Shown: one piece after another, positions 47,392-57,468 of the stretch | Position numbering within the stretch: position 1 is the stretch's first letter | Layout: each line of letters starts with the position of its first letter | From: Clostridium_F caseinilyticum | GTDB lineage: Bacteria; Bacillota; Clostridia; Clostridiales; Clostridiaceae | Assembly: GCF_046127645.1 (NCBI RefSeq) | Contig: NZ_CP175919.1 | Strand: one strand, 5' to 3' | Length of the DNA: 64,000 nt | Program-made: the position numbers and the translations under genes | The notes under the pieces: generated by a model | The model's database searches: none | Seen by the model: only the letters and a program-made list of their open reading frames with translations | Told to the model about the DNA's origin: nothing

Positions 47392-48483
47392 TTGAAAAAT
47401 CCATCAAAACACTTCTTTGCTGGCAGTAATACAGCTGAAGGTTTTTACTCTCTCTTTAATAATATAATAGATATTAATGATGCTAACAGAATTATATATT
47501 TAAAAGGTGGGCCTGGTACTGGAAAGTCTTCACTAATGAAAAGTATTGCTGATTTCTTTATAAAAAACAACTATACTGTGGATTTTTTTCATTGTTCTTC
47601 AGATAGTAACTCTTTAGATTCTATAAAAATAAAGGAATTAAGAATAGCTATGGTAGATGGAACTGCTCCACATATGTTAGATCCTAAAGTTCCTGGTGCT
47701 ATAGATAAAATAGTAAACTTAGGGGATTTACTAGATGAAAATAAATTAAAAAAACATAAAAACGAAATAATAAAAATAAGTAATGAAATAAGCGAAACCT
47801 TCAAAAGAGCATATAGATACTTAAATGCAGCTAAAGCTATACATGAAGATTGGAGCGTCTTAAACTGTAATGCTAAAAATCATGGCAACCTATATAAATT
47901 AGAAAAAGAATTAAAAACTAATCTATTTAAAGAAAATATATATAATGATTCTATAGGTAAAAAAAGACATCTATTTATTAGCGCTATCACTCCTGAAGGA
48001 ATAGTAACTCACACAGATAGTATATATATTGATATGAAAAATATATATGTTTTAAATGGAGCTCCAGGCACTGGTAAAACAGAACTATTAAATAATATAA
48101 GTAATGAAGCGCTTAATAGAGGTTTATGTGTTGAATATTACCATAATCCTTTAATTCCAAATATTCTAGAACACATTGTAATTCCAGAAATTAATTCTGC
48201 AATTGTAACCTCTAATGAAATTAATAAACAATTTTTAGATGGTGAACAAATTTATATGGATAATTTGTTAGATTTATCTATTTTAAACTCCAATAGAAAT
48301 AAAATAAATGAAGATAAGGAATTATTTTATAAACTTATAAACAAAGCTACTGATATACTTCACTCTGAAAAAAGTATTCATGATGATCTAGAAAAGTATT
48401 ATGTTCATAATATGGATTTCTCTAAAATACCACAAATTAGAGAATCCATAATAAACGACTTTTTAAGTTTTAAAACAGATTAA
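47392..48483 (+). CDS. Double P-loop ATPase, conserved clostridial hypothetical (PRK06851-like)
   Basis: 363 aa from the TTG at 47392, chosen because AAGGAG lies 9 bp ahead; the 26-codon upstream extension is unrelated hydrophobic sequence. Two Walker A loops, KGGPGTGKSS (about 39-48) and NGAPGTGKTE (about 225-234), show an internal duplication of two ATPase halves. FFHCSSDSNSLD and YYHNPLIPN follow equivalent strands. No membrane or DNA-binding region. Its biological role is unknown to me. Follows the CDF gene by 120 bp. Confidence 0.82.
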   Translation: MKNPSKHFFAGSNTAEGFYSLFNNIIDINDANRIIYLKGGPGTGKSSLMKSIADFFIKNNYTVDFFHCSSDSNSLDSIKIKELRIAMVDGTAPHMLDPKVPGAIDKIVNLGDLLDENKLKKHKNEIIKISNEISETFKRAYRYLNAAKAIHEDWSVLNCNAKNHGNLYKLEKELKTNLFKENIYNDSIGKKRHLFISAITPEGIVTHTDSIYIDMKNIYVLNGAPGTGKTELLNNISNEALNRGLCVEYYHNPLIPNILEHIVIPEINSAIVTSNEINKQFLDGEQIYMDNLLDLSILNSNRNKINEDKELFYKLINKATDILHSEKSIHDDLEKYYVHNMDFSKIPQIRESIINDFLSFKTD

Positions 48484-48498
48484 CCTAATTGTAGTTTT

Positions 48499-48682
48499 TA
48501 TCCGATGACTACACACTCTAATAATCCCATTTTTTTCAAAATAGAAGTAAAGAACGGCTATGTCCTTGGATAACCATTTCCCCTAAAGGATAACGACTTC
48601 TAAGTAGTAAAACTCCTAAGAATTCTGTTAATAAGCTTTAGTGTGGGTAAAAACCTCCTCTAAAGCCAAGAACTTTGTTTAT
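48499..48682 (+). repeat. Repeat R2, copy A (degenerate, with internal insertion)
   Basis: Homologous to R2 copy B at 63471: both start TATCCGATGACTA and end CCAAGAACTYTGTTTA, where sequence similarity stops. It shares GTCCYTGGATAAC and a 3' stem-loop CTTTAG...CTAAAG. About 50 bp in the middle (roughly 48590-48645) look like a partial tandem duplication. The first hairpin is degraded here. No ORF. Confidence 0.75.
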
Positions 48683-48771
48683 TAGCATCATTATTACTGT
48701 GTAATTAAAATTATATGAAAGATAAAAAAGTCTTATAAATTTAAATATAATTCGGAAAATTTCATAAAAAT

Positions 48772-48836
48772 AAAGAACTCACAAGTTATTAAGAGTTTGT
48801 TTTTATACTCTCTTAATAATTTAGGAGTTCTTTTTA
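48772..48836. terminator. Bidirectional terminator after the P-loop gene and helD
   Basis: AAAGAACTC / GAGTTCTTT outer arms and ATTAAGAG / CTCTTAAT inner arms, T run on plus, A run on the other side; it lies between convergent genes. Confidence 0.75.
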
Positions 48837-48935
48837 TTAAAAATATTATTAATTACAACTTACAATATAAAAATATTTAATTTAATACTTTTATATAATT
48901 CATCCACATTACTAATGAAAACTTATCCACATTGT

Positions 48936-51065
48936 TTATAACTTTTCATAATTTTTGTGTACAACTACCATTTCGTGTAAAGCTCTTGTAGCCATTATAT
49001 ATTTTAAATTGTCCCCTATATTATTTGAATCTACTATTAAAATAGTTGCATCAAATTCTAATCCTTTTGATAAATAAGAAGGAATTATTATCTTACCACC
49101 AGAATAAATCATACCTTCTCTTTCTATTAAATTAATATACATTTTCTTTTTTAATTCTGCTCCTATAACCTTTCCATCTTCTAATTTAGTAGTTATAATT
49201 GCAATATTTTCATATCCTTTATTCTCTAAATAACTTAAATAATATTTAACATTGTCTATTACTTCATTTGTGCTCTTTGCTGCTACTTCTTTTACAGTTT
49301 CTCCCTCTCGTACTAAAGGAACAATCTTATTTGTATTTAAATATTTATTTGCATACTCCATAATTTCTTTTGTTGATCTATAGCTTTTATCCAAATTAAA
49401 ATACTCTACATCAACTCTATCAAAGACAGAATCTAAGCATAACATAGGAATTTCATTATTGCAAGGCAATGTTCTTTGATTAATATCTCCTACTATAGTT
49501 ATAGACTCACAATCTGTAAGTTCCTTTAATACTACAAACTGTAAAAATGAATAATCCTGTGCTTCATCTATTACTATATGTTTTATTTCCTTCTTATATT
49601 TTAAGTCCTCTAATTTTATTTTTAAATATAATATAGCTATAATATCATCTAGGGCAAGCTCTTTATCATTATTAAACTCATTATATATATCTAAAACCTG
49701 TGGATTATTAAGCCATACTAATGATTTTTTTAGTTTCATAGATTCTTTTACTATGTTTATTATATTATTTTTTCTTTCAAATTCTAGATTATTTTTATTC
49801 AGTTCTAATTCTTCCTCTGATAGATTTTTTATTTTTTCTTCATATTGTTTTTGTATTTCATATACTTTTTTGTTTCTTACATCTCTTATCTTAGAAAATA
49901 CTATTCTTTTTACTTTTTTGCTTCTTTTAAATAATGGCATATATTTGTAATAAGAATACAACATTTCATCTATCTCTTTTTTATCTATAGCAATTTCGTC
50001 CATTAATACTACATCTTTTGTAATAAATATATTTTGTTCTAAAGTTTCTATAAAATTATCTAAATCATTCATATATTTTTTAGATTGTTTGTATATTATA
50101 TCTCCTATAAACTTATCATCTTTTTCTATAAGCCTTTTTATATAATCACCATACTCTAAAAAATTATTTATAGGTAATAAATCTTCTATAAAATCCTTAA
50201 AGGTAGTTTGTTTAACTCCATTTTCTCCTAAACTTGGTAGTACATCAGATATATAGTCCACAAAAATATTATTAGGACCTAATATCAATACCTTATCTTG
50301 TATTTGCTTTCTATAATTGTATAATAAGTATGCTACCCTATGCAAAGCAATAGTGGTTTTACCACTGCCTGCAACACCATTTACAATTATAGCTTTATTT
50401 TTAGGCTGTCTAATTAAGTTGTCCTGCTCTTCTTGTATAGTCATAACTATATCTTTTAATTTTTCTTTGGTATTCTCACTTAAAACCATTTGAAGAACAT
50501 CATCTTTTACATTTAAAACTGAATCAAACATTCCTTTTAAGATACCCTTACGAATAACATATTGTCTTTTATATTTTACATCTACCTCTATTTTGCCTTC
50601 TGGTGATTCATATGCTATATTGCCTAATTTCCCTTGATAAAAGATTTGACATATAGGGGCTCTCCAATCTACAGTAAAAGGTCTATAATTACCTGTTTCT
50701 AGAAATCCATATCTGCCTATATATATATGATCTTCATCACCATCATCTACAAAGTTAACTTTCCCAAAGTAAGGATTTTGTTCTAGCAATGTAAGCTCTT
50801 TTAGCTTTTTGTCTATAAAGCCATACAGCTTTTCTTTTAAATATCTTTCATGATCAAAATATTCTGCTACTTTATCTTCATCCTTTTTATCTTCTTCCAA
50901 AAATTCTTTTCTATATTCTACTATATCTTTTACTATATCTTTTCTTTTATCTAAATATATTGCTGTTTCTTTTCTTATTTTATCTATTATAAAATCTAAA
51001 TATTCTCTTTCCATACCTAGTTCTATATATTTATCCATGGAATTATTTATACTATTATTATCCAT
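48936..51065 (-). CDS. helD: HelD-like RNA polymerase recycling ATPase
   Basis: 709 aa. UvrD/Rep-like (SF1) ATPase: Walker A NGVAGSGKTTIALHRV near 232, Walker B IVIDEAQDYSFLQF near 500, motif SITIVGDINQR near 525, and DKSYRSTKEI near 560. The long coiled-coil N-terminal arm (1-115, many Lys/Glu) and the basic insert (about 395-450) are HelD features, used to pry DNA and RNA from stalled RNA polymerase. SD GAGAGG lies 13 bp from the ATG. 34 bp behind ftsH and possibly co-transcribed. Confidence 0.87.
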   Translation of the reverse strand: MDNNSINNSMDKYIELGMEREYLDFIIDKIRKETAIYLDKRKDIVKDIVEYRKEFLEEDKKDEDKVAEYFDHERYLKEKLYGFIDKKLKELTLLEQNPYFGKVNFVDDGDEDHIYIGRYGFLETGNYRPFTVDWRAPICQIFYQGKLGNIAYESPEGKIEVDVKYKRQYVIRKGILKGMFDSVLNVKDDVLQMVLSENTKEKLKDIVMTIQEEQDNLIRQPKNKAIIVNGVAGSGKTTIALHRVAYLLYNYRKQIQDKVLILGPNNIFVDYISDVLPSLGENGVKQTTFKDFIEDLLPINNFLEYGDYIKRLIEKDDKFIGDIIYKQSKKYMNDLDNFIETLEQNIFITKDVVLMDEIAIDKKEIDEMLYSYYKYMPLFKRSKKVKRIVFSKIRDVRNKKVYEIQKQYEEKIKNLSEEELELNKNNLEFERKNNIINIVKESMKLKKSLVWLNNPQVLDIYNEFNNDKELALDDIIAILYLKIKLEDLKYKKEIKHIVIDEAQDYSFLQFVVLKELTDCESITIVGDINQRTLPCNNEIPMLCLDSVFDRVDVEYFNLDKSYRSTKEIMEYANKYLNTNKIVPLVREGETVKEVAAKSTNEVIDNVKYYLSYLENKGYENIAIITTKLEDGKVIGAELKKKMYINLIEREGMIYSGGKIIIPSYLSKGLEFDATILIVDSNNIGDNLKYIMATRALHEMVVVHKNYEKL

Positions 51066-51099
51066 AAACTGTTATATTACCTCTCTCCATTCCATTTTA

Positions 51100-53082
51100 T
51101 TATTCTATAGATGAAATATCAGACCTATCATTTACATTCTTCGTCTGACCTACAGATTCATCTATATCTTTTTCATCTGATACTTTATCATTTATTTGAT
51201 TTTCATTGTTTTTCTCTTTTAAAACTTCTTCTTTTTTATCTACCGGGCTTTTCTCTTCTGTAGGTTCATCTTCGCCTTTAACCATCGCCATAAATTCATT
51301 TCCCATAAGGGTTTCTTTTTCTAATAATTTTTCTGTTATTTTATTTAGTAATCCTTCATTTTCTTTTAACATTCTTTTTGCTTTTTCATGGCATTCTTTT
51401 ATTATATTTAAAGCTTCATCGTCTATTATAGCTGCTGTTTCTGCACTACAATTTTGAACTGGCCTTCCATCTAAATACCTATTTTGAACAGATTCTAAAG
51501 CCATCATATCAAATCTATCAGTCATTCCATATACAGTAACCATACTTCTAGCAGTTTGAGTAGCTCTTTCAATATCATTAGCAGCTCCTGTAGATATAGA
51601 ATTAAATATAACTTCTTCTGCTGAACGACCACCTAACATAACTGTTATTTTATCTAACATCTCTTCTTTGTTTATTAAATACTTATCTTCTGTCGGAAGT
51701 TGCATAGTATACCCTAACGCTCCCATAGTTCTTGGAACAATAGTTATTTTATGCACTGGATCAGCATTTGGAAGTAAAGCTGCTATAAGAGCATGACCAA
51801 CTTCATGAAAAGCGACCTGTTTCTTTTCCTGAGGAGATAAAATTCTATCCTTTTTCTCCTTACCTGCAATAATAACTTCCACTGCTTCTTCCAAATCTTC
51901 TTGTATTACTTCCTGTCTACCATTTTTAACAGCTCTCAAAGCTGCTTCATTTATTATATTAGCTAAATCAGACCCTACTGCTCCTGGAGTACTTTTTGCA
52001 ATAGATGAAATATCAACTTCTTTTGATATTTTGACACCTTTAGAATGAACTTTTAATATATCTTCTCTTCCCTTTAAATCTGGTCTATCAACTATTACTC
52101 TCCTATCAAATCTACCAGGTCTTAAAAGAGCTTTATCTAATATCTCTGGTCTATTAGTAGCAGCTAATATAACAACACCCTTAGATGAATCAAATCCATC
52201 CATTTCTGCTAACAATTGATTTAATGTTTGTTCTCTTTCATCATTACTACTCATAGCATTATCTCTGCTCTTACCTATAGCATCTATTTCATCTATAAAT
52301 ATTATACAAGGGGCTTTTTCCTGTGCTTGTTCAAATAAGTCCCTTACTCTAGCAGCTCCCATACCTACAAACATTTCTACAAAACTTGAACCAGATAAAG
52401 AAAAGAAAGGAACCTTTGCCTCTCCAGCAACTGCCTTAGCTAATAAAGTTTTACCTGTTCCTGGTGGGCCTACAAGTAATGCGCCCTTAGGAAGCTTAGC
52501 CCCTATTTCTGTATACCTTTCTGGCTTATGTAGAAAATCTACAATTTCTACCAAGGATTCTTTCGCCTCATCCTGCCCTGCTACATCATCAAAAGTAATT
52601 CCAGTTTCGTTTTCAGCATATATTTTAGCTGTGTTTTTTCCAAAAGACATAACACCGCTGCCCATTTTTTTATCTAATTTACCAAATAACATTCTTCCTA
52701 TAAACATAAATATTATTATAGGAATAACCCAATTAAAAATAAAACTTTTTATAACTGAATTCTCTTGAGGAACACCACCATATTTAACATGAGAAGCTTC
52801 TAATTTTTTTACTAAATCAGGATCGTATATTGACTCTGTATACATTACTTTCTTTTTTTCACCCTCAGCAATCTTAGGATGAATTATTATTTTATCCCTT
52901 GTCAATTCAACTTCTTCTATCTTATTCTGATTCAAATATTTTACAAATTCACTGTATTTTATATGATCAGACTTTATATTTGTTACATAATCATTAAGCA
53001 TATATACTATTAATGCTACTGCTATAGCATAATAAGCAAAATACTTTATTTTGTTTTTGTCGAATTTATTGTTTTTAGACAT
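51100..53082 (-). CDS. ftsH: ATP-dependent membrane zinc protease FtsH
   Basis: 660 aa. Two membrane helices (about 13-30 and 117-138) flank an extracytoplasmic domain; then an AAA+ module with Walker A VGPPGTGKTLLAKA near 206, Walker B IIFIDEIDAIG, SRH RPGRFDRRV, and zinc-protease HEVGH near 427. A long Lys/Glu-rich tail (about 615-660) is lineage-specific. Degrades misfolded and regulatory membrane proteins. SD GGAGGA. A 400-bp spacer separates it from pepV. Confidence 0.97.
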   Translation of the reverse strand: MSKNNKFDKNKIKYFAYYAIAVALIVYMLNDYVTNIKSDHIKYSEFVKYLNQNKIEEVELTRDKIIIHPKIAEGEKKKVMYTESIYDPDLVKKLEASHVKYGGVPQENSVIKSFIFNWVIPIIIFMFIGRMLFGKLDKKMGSGVMSFGKNTAKIYAENETGITFDDVAGQDEAKESLVEIVDFLHKPERYTEIGAKLPKGALLVGPPGTGKTLLAKAVAGEAKVPFFSLSGSSFVEMFVGMGAARVRDLFEQAQEKAPCIIFIDEIDAIGKSRDNAMSSNDEREQTLNQLLAEMDGFDSSKGVVILAATNRPEILDKALLRPGRFDRRVIVDRPDLKGREDILKVHSKGVKISKEVDISSIAKSTPGAVGSDLANIINEAALRAVKNGRQEVIQEDLEEAVEVIIAGKEKKDRILSPQEKKQVAFHEVGHALIAALLPNADPVHKITIVPRTMGALGYTMQLPTEDKYLINKEEMLDKITVMLGGRSAEEVIFNSISTGAANDIERATQTARSMVTVYGMTDRFDMMALESVQNRYLDGRPVQNCSAETAAIIDDEALNIIKECHEKAKRMLKENEGLLNKITEKLLEKETLMGNEFMAMVKGEDEPTEEKSPVDKKEEVLKEKNNENQINDKVSDEKDIDESVGQTKNVNDRSDISSIE

Positions 53083-53421
53083 AATTTTTCCTCCATTTTG
53101 TATTAAATAAATTTACGCCTTAAATACATAGTATATTCTATCATACTTATAAAAAAATAAATATAATTTTTCTCCTCTATAAATACTATTACATTTTTAT
53201 TATTATTGCCATATTCTTATTTAGAATAATCTTAAATTTATTATTAAATATTTGTTACAAAAAATATTTAATAATAAATTTAATAAAAAATTATATATAT
53301 TTTCCCTTTCTATACTTTTAATTGTATTTTATAAAGAACAATATATGTATTTCTTTTTATATTATGTATGTGGTTTCTAGAATATATAATAATGTAGTAT
53401 TATAAACTTCTACAGATAAAT
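53083..53421. other. Promoter region of ftsH
   Basis: AT-rich, no ORF with SD and no RNA motif recognised. Confidence 0.45.
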
Positions 53422-53467
53422 AAAAGATATGAGCAAATATTATATATTTATCTCATATCTTTTTTTG
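53422..53467 (-). terminator. Terminator after pepV
   Basis: AAAAGATATGAG (53422-53433) and its complement (53452-53463), T-rich on the minus side. Confidence 0.75.
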
Positions 53468-53493
53468 TAAATAACTATAAAACTATAAATATA

Positions 53494-54891
53494 TTATTTG
53501 GCCAACTCATATATAGCATGTCCATATATTTTAGCGTTTAATATTAAGTCTTCAATCTTTATATATTCATTCTTTTTGTGAATTATATCTGGATCTCCTG
53601 GGAAAATCGGTCCAAAAGCAACCATATTGGGCATATCTTTTGCATAAGTTCCTCCACCTATAGCCAATAATGTTGGTTCTTTTCCTGTTTGTTCTTTATA
53701 TACTTTTTGTAATGATTTTATTAATTTATGTTCAGCATTGAAATATAAAGGAGGTAGATTTTCAAAATTTTCTTTTTCTATTTCTATTCCTGTTCCTTCT
53801 ATTTTCTTATTGAATCTTTCCATAAGATCTTCTGCTTTATATGTAACAGGATATCTTATATCTAATGCCAATCTTATTTCATCATTGTTCATAGATACAA
53901 TTCCAACATTAAAGCTTGTTTTACCTGAAGGTTCATCCTCTAAGCATACTCCAAAAGATTTACCATCAGTTTCATTTGCTACATTATTATTAAAGAATCT
54001 AATAAATTGTAACTCATCACAATGACCTAATGGAAGGTCTGCTAAAAATTTAAACATTTGCATTATAGCATTTTTGCCGATTTCTGGTGTACTTCCGTGA
54101 GCAGCTACACCAACAGATTCAACTACAACTAGGCCTTCTTTTTCTTTTGCTTTTAAGTCTATCCCATTTTTATTTGCGCAATATTCTACAGATTTTATTA
54201 TCATATCTGGATCTGGACATTCTATACCAGCTTCACAATAATCTGGCACGATATTGGGTGCATCTCCACCTTTAACATATTTTAACTTAATCTGCTTATC
54301 ACTTTTAGTTTCTAATTTTTTTACCACATCAAATCTTGTAATTCCTTTTTCAGCATAGATTATTGGATATTCAGCATCAGGAGTAAAACCAAGTATCGGA
54401 GGTTTTTCCTTTGCTAAATAATGTGCTATTTCATTAGATCCTGTTTCTTCATTTGTTCCAAATAAAATTCTAACCTTTTTAGATAAAGGAAGTTTCGCCT
54501 CTTTTATAGCTTTTAAACCATATAGCGCTGCCATTATAGGACCTTTATCATCTGTAGTTCCTCTGCCATACATTTTTCCATCATGTATTTCTGCTCCATA
54601 AGGTGGATACTTCCATCCATCTCCTTCTGGCACTAAATCTAAATGACCTAAAACACCTATATAGTCATCGCCTTCACCATATTCAGCATATCCAACATAT
54701 CCGTCTACGTTTACAGTTTTAAATCCTAACTTTTCGCTTATTTCTAATGCTTTTTCTAAGGCAGTAGCTACGCCTTCCCCATAAGGTTTACCTTCTTTTG
54801 CTTCTCCTTCTATACTTTTAATTTTAACTAATTCTGCTGTAGAATCTATAAGATCCTCTTTTAGCTCTTCGATTATTTTATTTATTTCCAA
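53494..54891 (-). CDS. pepV: PepV-like M20 dipeptidase
   Basis: 465 aa zinc peptidase. GVLGHLDLVPEGDGW (about 79-93) gives the first metal His and Asp, MYGRGTTDDKGPIMAALYG near 108-126 the bridging Asp, and FGTNEETGSNE near 146 the catalytic Glu pair, with GGGTYAKDMPNMVAFGP near 410. Length and lid domain match PepV/carnosinase-type dipeptidases. TTG start, SD GGGGGT. Cytoplasmic. Confidence 0.93.
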   Translation of the reverse strand: MEINKIIEELKEDLIDSTAELVKIKSIEGEAKEGKPYGEGVATALEKALEISEKLGFKTVNVDGYVGYAEYGEGDDYIGVLGHLDLVPEGDGWKYPPYGAEIHDGKMYGRGTTDDKGPIMAALYGLKAIKEAKLPLSKKVRILFGTNEETGSNEIAHYLAKEKPPILGFTPDAEYPIIYAEKGITRFDVVKKLETKSDKQIKLKYVKGGDAPNIVPDYCEAGIECPDPDMIIKSVEYCANKNGIDLKAKEKEGLVVVESVGVAAHGSTPEIGKNAIMQMFKFLADLPLGHCDELQFIRFFNNNVANETDGKSFGVCLEDEPSGKTSFNVGIVSMNNDEIRLALDIRYPVTYKAEDLMERFNKKIEGTGIEIEKENFENLPPLYFNAEHKLIKSLQKVYKEQTGKEPTLLAIGGGTYAKDMPNMVAFGPIFPGDPDIIHKKNEYIKIEDLILNAKIYGHAIYELAK

Positions 54892-55004
54892 AAAAATACC
54901 CCCTAACTATATAATACAGTTTCATATTACACATACATTATACCTCTTTATTAGAAAAATTTACACCATAATTTACAAATATATAAGCTAAATATTACCA
55001 TATT

Positions 55005-55043
55005 AAAAGGTATAGAAATTTTTTGAAACTTCTATACCCTTTA
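55005..55043 (-). terminator. Terminator after proS
   Basis: AAAAGGTATAGAA pairs with TTCTATACCCTTT apart from one bulge, with a short T tract on the minus strand. Confidence 0.6.
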
Positions 55044-55088
55044 ATAATAACTAATATATTTTCTTGTAAAGTCTATCTAAGATAAAAT

Positions 55089-56525
55089 TTAGTATGCTCT
55101 TCCCCAACAAACTAATTTCTTAGCTTTTTTACCACAACATACACAAGTATCTGATACATCTTCTCCATCAAATGGTATGCATCTAGAACTAGCTCCTGTT
55201 TCTTCTTTTATTTTTTCTTCACATTCAATATCTCCGCACCACATAGCATTTACAAAACCAGTTTTATTTTCAACAATTTCCTTAAATTCATCCATGTTTT
55301 TAGCTACGCTAGTTCTTTGTTCCATTCTTTCTTTAACTTTATTGAACATAGATTCATGTATTTTATCTAATAATTCTGGTATAACTACTTCTAATTCATC
55401 CATAGAAACTGTGATTTTTTCTCTTGTATCTCTTCTTACTAATACTACTTGATTTTGTTCTATATCTTTAGGTCCAACTTCTAATCTTATTGGAACACCT
55501 TTCATTTCATATTCATTAAACTTCCAACCTGGCATCTTATCTGTATCGTCAAGCTTAACTCTAGCTACTTTTTCTACTCTTTCCTTTAATTCATTAGCTT
55601 TATCAAGTACGCCTTCTTTATGCTGAGCTATTGGTATTATAACAACTTGAATTGGCGCTACTCTTGGTGGAACTACTAATCCGCTGTCATCTCCGTGAGC
55701 CATTATTACAGCTCCTAACATACGAGTTGAAACTCCCCATGAAGTTTGATGTACATTTTGAAGCTTTCCTTCTTTATCTGAATATTGGATTCCAAAAGCA
55801 CTTGAAAAATGATCTCCAAGATAGTGAGATGTACCTGTTTGTAGTGCTTTACCATCATGCATTAAACTCTCTATTGTATAAGTAGAAACTGCTCCTGCAA
55901 ATTTTTCTTTTTCTGTTTTTTGTCCCTTTATTACAGGTATAGCTAACACATTTTCAACATGTTCTGCATATACATTAAGCATTCTTTTTGTTTCTTCTAT
56001 TGCTTCTTCTGCTGTAGCATGAATTGTATGACCTTCTTGCCATAAAAATTCTGCTGTTCTTAAAAATGGTCTTGTAGTTTTTTCCCATCTTACTACTGAG
56101 CACCATTGATTATAAAGTTTTGGTAGATCCTTGTAAGATTGAACTATTTTTGCATAATGCTCACAGAATAATGTTTCTGATGTAGGTCTAACGCATAATC
56201 TTTCTGTAAGTTCTTCTTCTCCACCATGAGTTACCCATGCAACTTCTGGAGCGAATCCTTCTATATGATCTTTTTCTTTATTTAATAAGCTTTCTGGTAT
56301 AAATAAAGGCATATATACATTTTCATGTCCTGTAGCTTTAAATCTTGCATCTAAATCCTTTTGTATCATTTCCCACATAGCATAAGCATAAGGACGTATT
56401 ATCATACAACCTCTAACACTTGAATAATCTGCAAGTTCAGCTTTCTTTACTATGTCTGTATACCATTGTGAAAAGTCTTCATCCATTGGTGTAATATCTT
56501 CAACGAACTTTTTATTTTTTGCCAT
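55089..56525 (-). CDS. proS: Prolyl-tRNA synthetase, archaeal/eukaryotic-type (ProS type 3)
   Basis: 478 aa from the ATG at 56525 (SD GGAGGA); an in-frame ATG 15 bp upstream overlaps the SD. Class II synthetase: motif 2 in VVRWEKTTRPFLRTAEFLWQEGHT and motif 3 in GVSTRMLGAVIMAHGDDSGLVVPPRVAP. It lacks the editing (INS) domain of the long bacterial form and has the C-terminal zinc-type CWGRAY domain with Cys pairs (WCGDIECEE, CVCCGKK). Its T-box leader lies just upstream. Confidence 0.95.
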   Translation of the reverse strand: MAKNKKFVEDITPMDEDFSQWYTDIVKKAELADYSSVRGCMIIRPYAYAMWEMIQKDLDARFKATGHENVYMPLFIPESLLNKEKDHIEGFAPEVAWVTHGGEEELTERLCVRPTSETLFCEHYAKIVQSYKDLPKLYNQWCSVVRWEKTTRPFLRTAEFLWQEGHTIHATAEEAIEETKRMLNVYAEHVENVLAIPVIKGQKTEKEKFAGAVSTYTIESLMHDGKALQTGTSHYLGDHFSSAFGIQYSDKEGKLQNVHQTSWGVSTRMLGAVIMAHGDDSGLVVPPRVAPIQVVIIPIAQHKEGVLDKANELKERVEKVARVKLDDTDKMPGWKFNEYEMKGVPIRLEVGPKDIEQNQVVLVRRDTREKITVSMDELEVVIPELLDKIHESMFNKVKERMEQRTSVAKNMDEFKEIVENKTGFVNAMWCGDIECEEKIKEETGASSRCIPFDGEDVSDTCVCCGKKAKKLVCWGRAY

Positions 56526-56553
56526 ATTAAATTCCTCCATAAAATTTATTTTT

Positions 56554-56790
56554 TTGTAATAAAAAAAACTCCTAATCCCTATACAGGGACCGAAGTTGTG
56601 TCGGCGGTACCACCCTTGTTAACATATATAAAATATGCTCACTTTTATTGATAACGGAATTTTTCCGCTGTATCCTACTTAAATTCAGTACAGAACTCGG
56701 AGGCTGGTTCAAAACTTAGCTTTTAGGAATTCTCATCTTACATCCTTCTCTGTAAAAAGCATAGGAATCTACTATTCCTCTTCTTTGCTA
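56554..56790 (-). promoter_or_regulatory. T-box riboswitch of proS (likely specifier CCA)
   Basis: Minus-strand leader with T-box motif AAGGGTGGTACCGCCG (56602-56617) and a terminator hairpin ACTTCGGTCCCT...AGGGATTAGGAGT followed by eight T. The stem I segment TTTTGAACCAGCC places CCA (56705-56707) where trpS has UGG, a proline codon. Uncharged tRNA-Pro should relieve termination. Confidence 0.9.
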
Positions 56791-57067
56791 TAAGAATATT
56801 TAATTTTCTAATATTTAATTATTATAATAAGTTATATAACAAACATTGTCAATAGCTTAACTAAGTTTAATTTTTATTGCTTTATATTAATATTTAACTG
56901 AAAAAATTTCATAATTTATTTTTAAACATAATCATATCAATGTATTATATTAATCCATTTATTTAAATACAATATATTACATGTGAATGTGAAACTTTTT
57001 AATCATATAATTTATTCAACTGTATATTTATTATTTTGATGAATAATAATATTATTTACTATTTTAA

Positions 57068-57310
57068 TTAATTATAATCAAATAATTTTATCTTATCCTG
57101 TCTAGATAGCTTTTTTATTTCACATTCTCTTTTCATGGCCTCTCTATTTGTATCAAATTCCTCAAAATATTTTAAAACTACTGGCCTTCTTGCTCTTGTA
57201 TATTTTGCACCTTCTCCTTTATTATGCTGATTTACTCTTCTTTCAATATCTGTTGTCCATCCTGTATACAAAGTTTTATCTCTACACTCTACAATATAAA
57301 CATATGCCAT
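57068..57310 (-). CDS. GIY-YIG domain protein (UPF0213 type)
   Basis: 80 aa from the ATG at 57310 (SD AAAGGA); an upstream ATG at 57343 would put the SD inside the gene. Motifs: YVYIVECRDKTLYTGWT (GIY-YIG as YIV...LYTG), Arg in IERRVNQHNKG, and the ARRPVVLKYFEEF stretch with catalytic-type Glu. Small stand-alone members of this family are common in bacteria; nuclease activity is assumed, not shown. No neighbours linked in function. Confidence 0.88.
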   Translation of the reverse strand: MAYVYIVECRDKTLYTGWTTDIERRVNQHNKGEGAKYTRARRPVVLKYFEEFDTNREAMKRECEIKKLSRQDKIKLFDYN

Positions 57311-57468
57311 ATAAAACAATCCTTTTCTCAATATATTATGCATTTATATATTCTACATTTATAGCAAAATTACTGCTTATATAAAAAAATTACTGCTTAA
57401 TGTATTATTTTTTATATAAACATTATTTAATTTTATCAAATTTTCCTTTATTCTATAAAAATTATTTT

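Noticed and set aside
48499..48682. R2 as a CRISPR-like or REP-type array
   Set aside because: The two R2 copies are single, far apart and not spaced as direct repeats.
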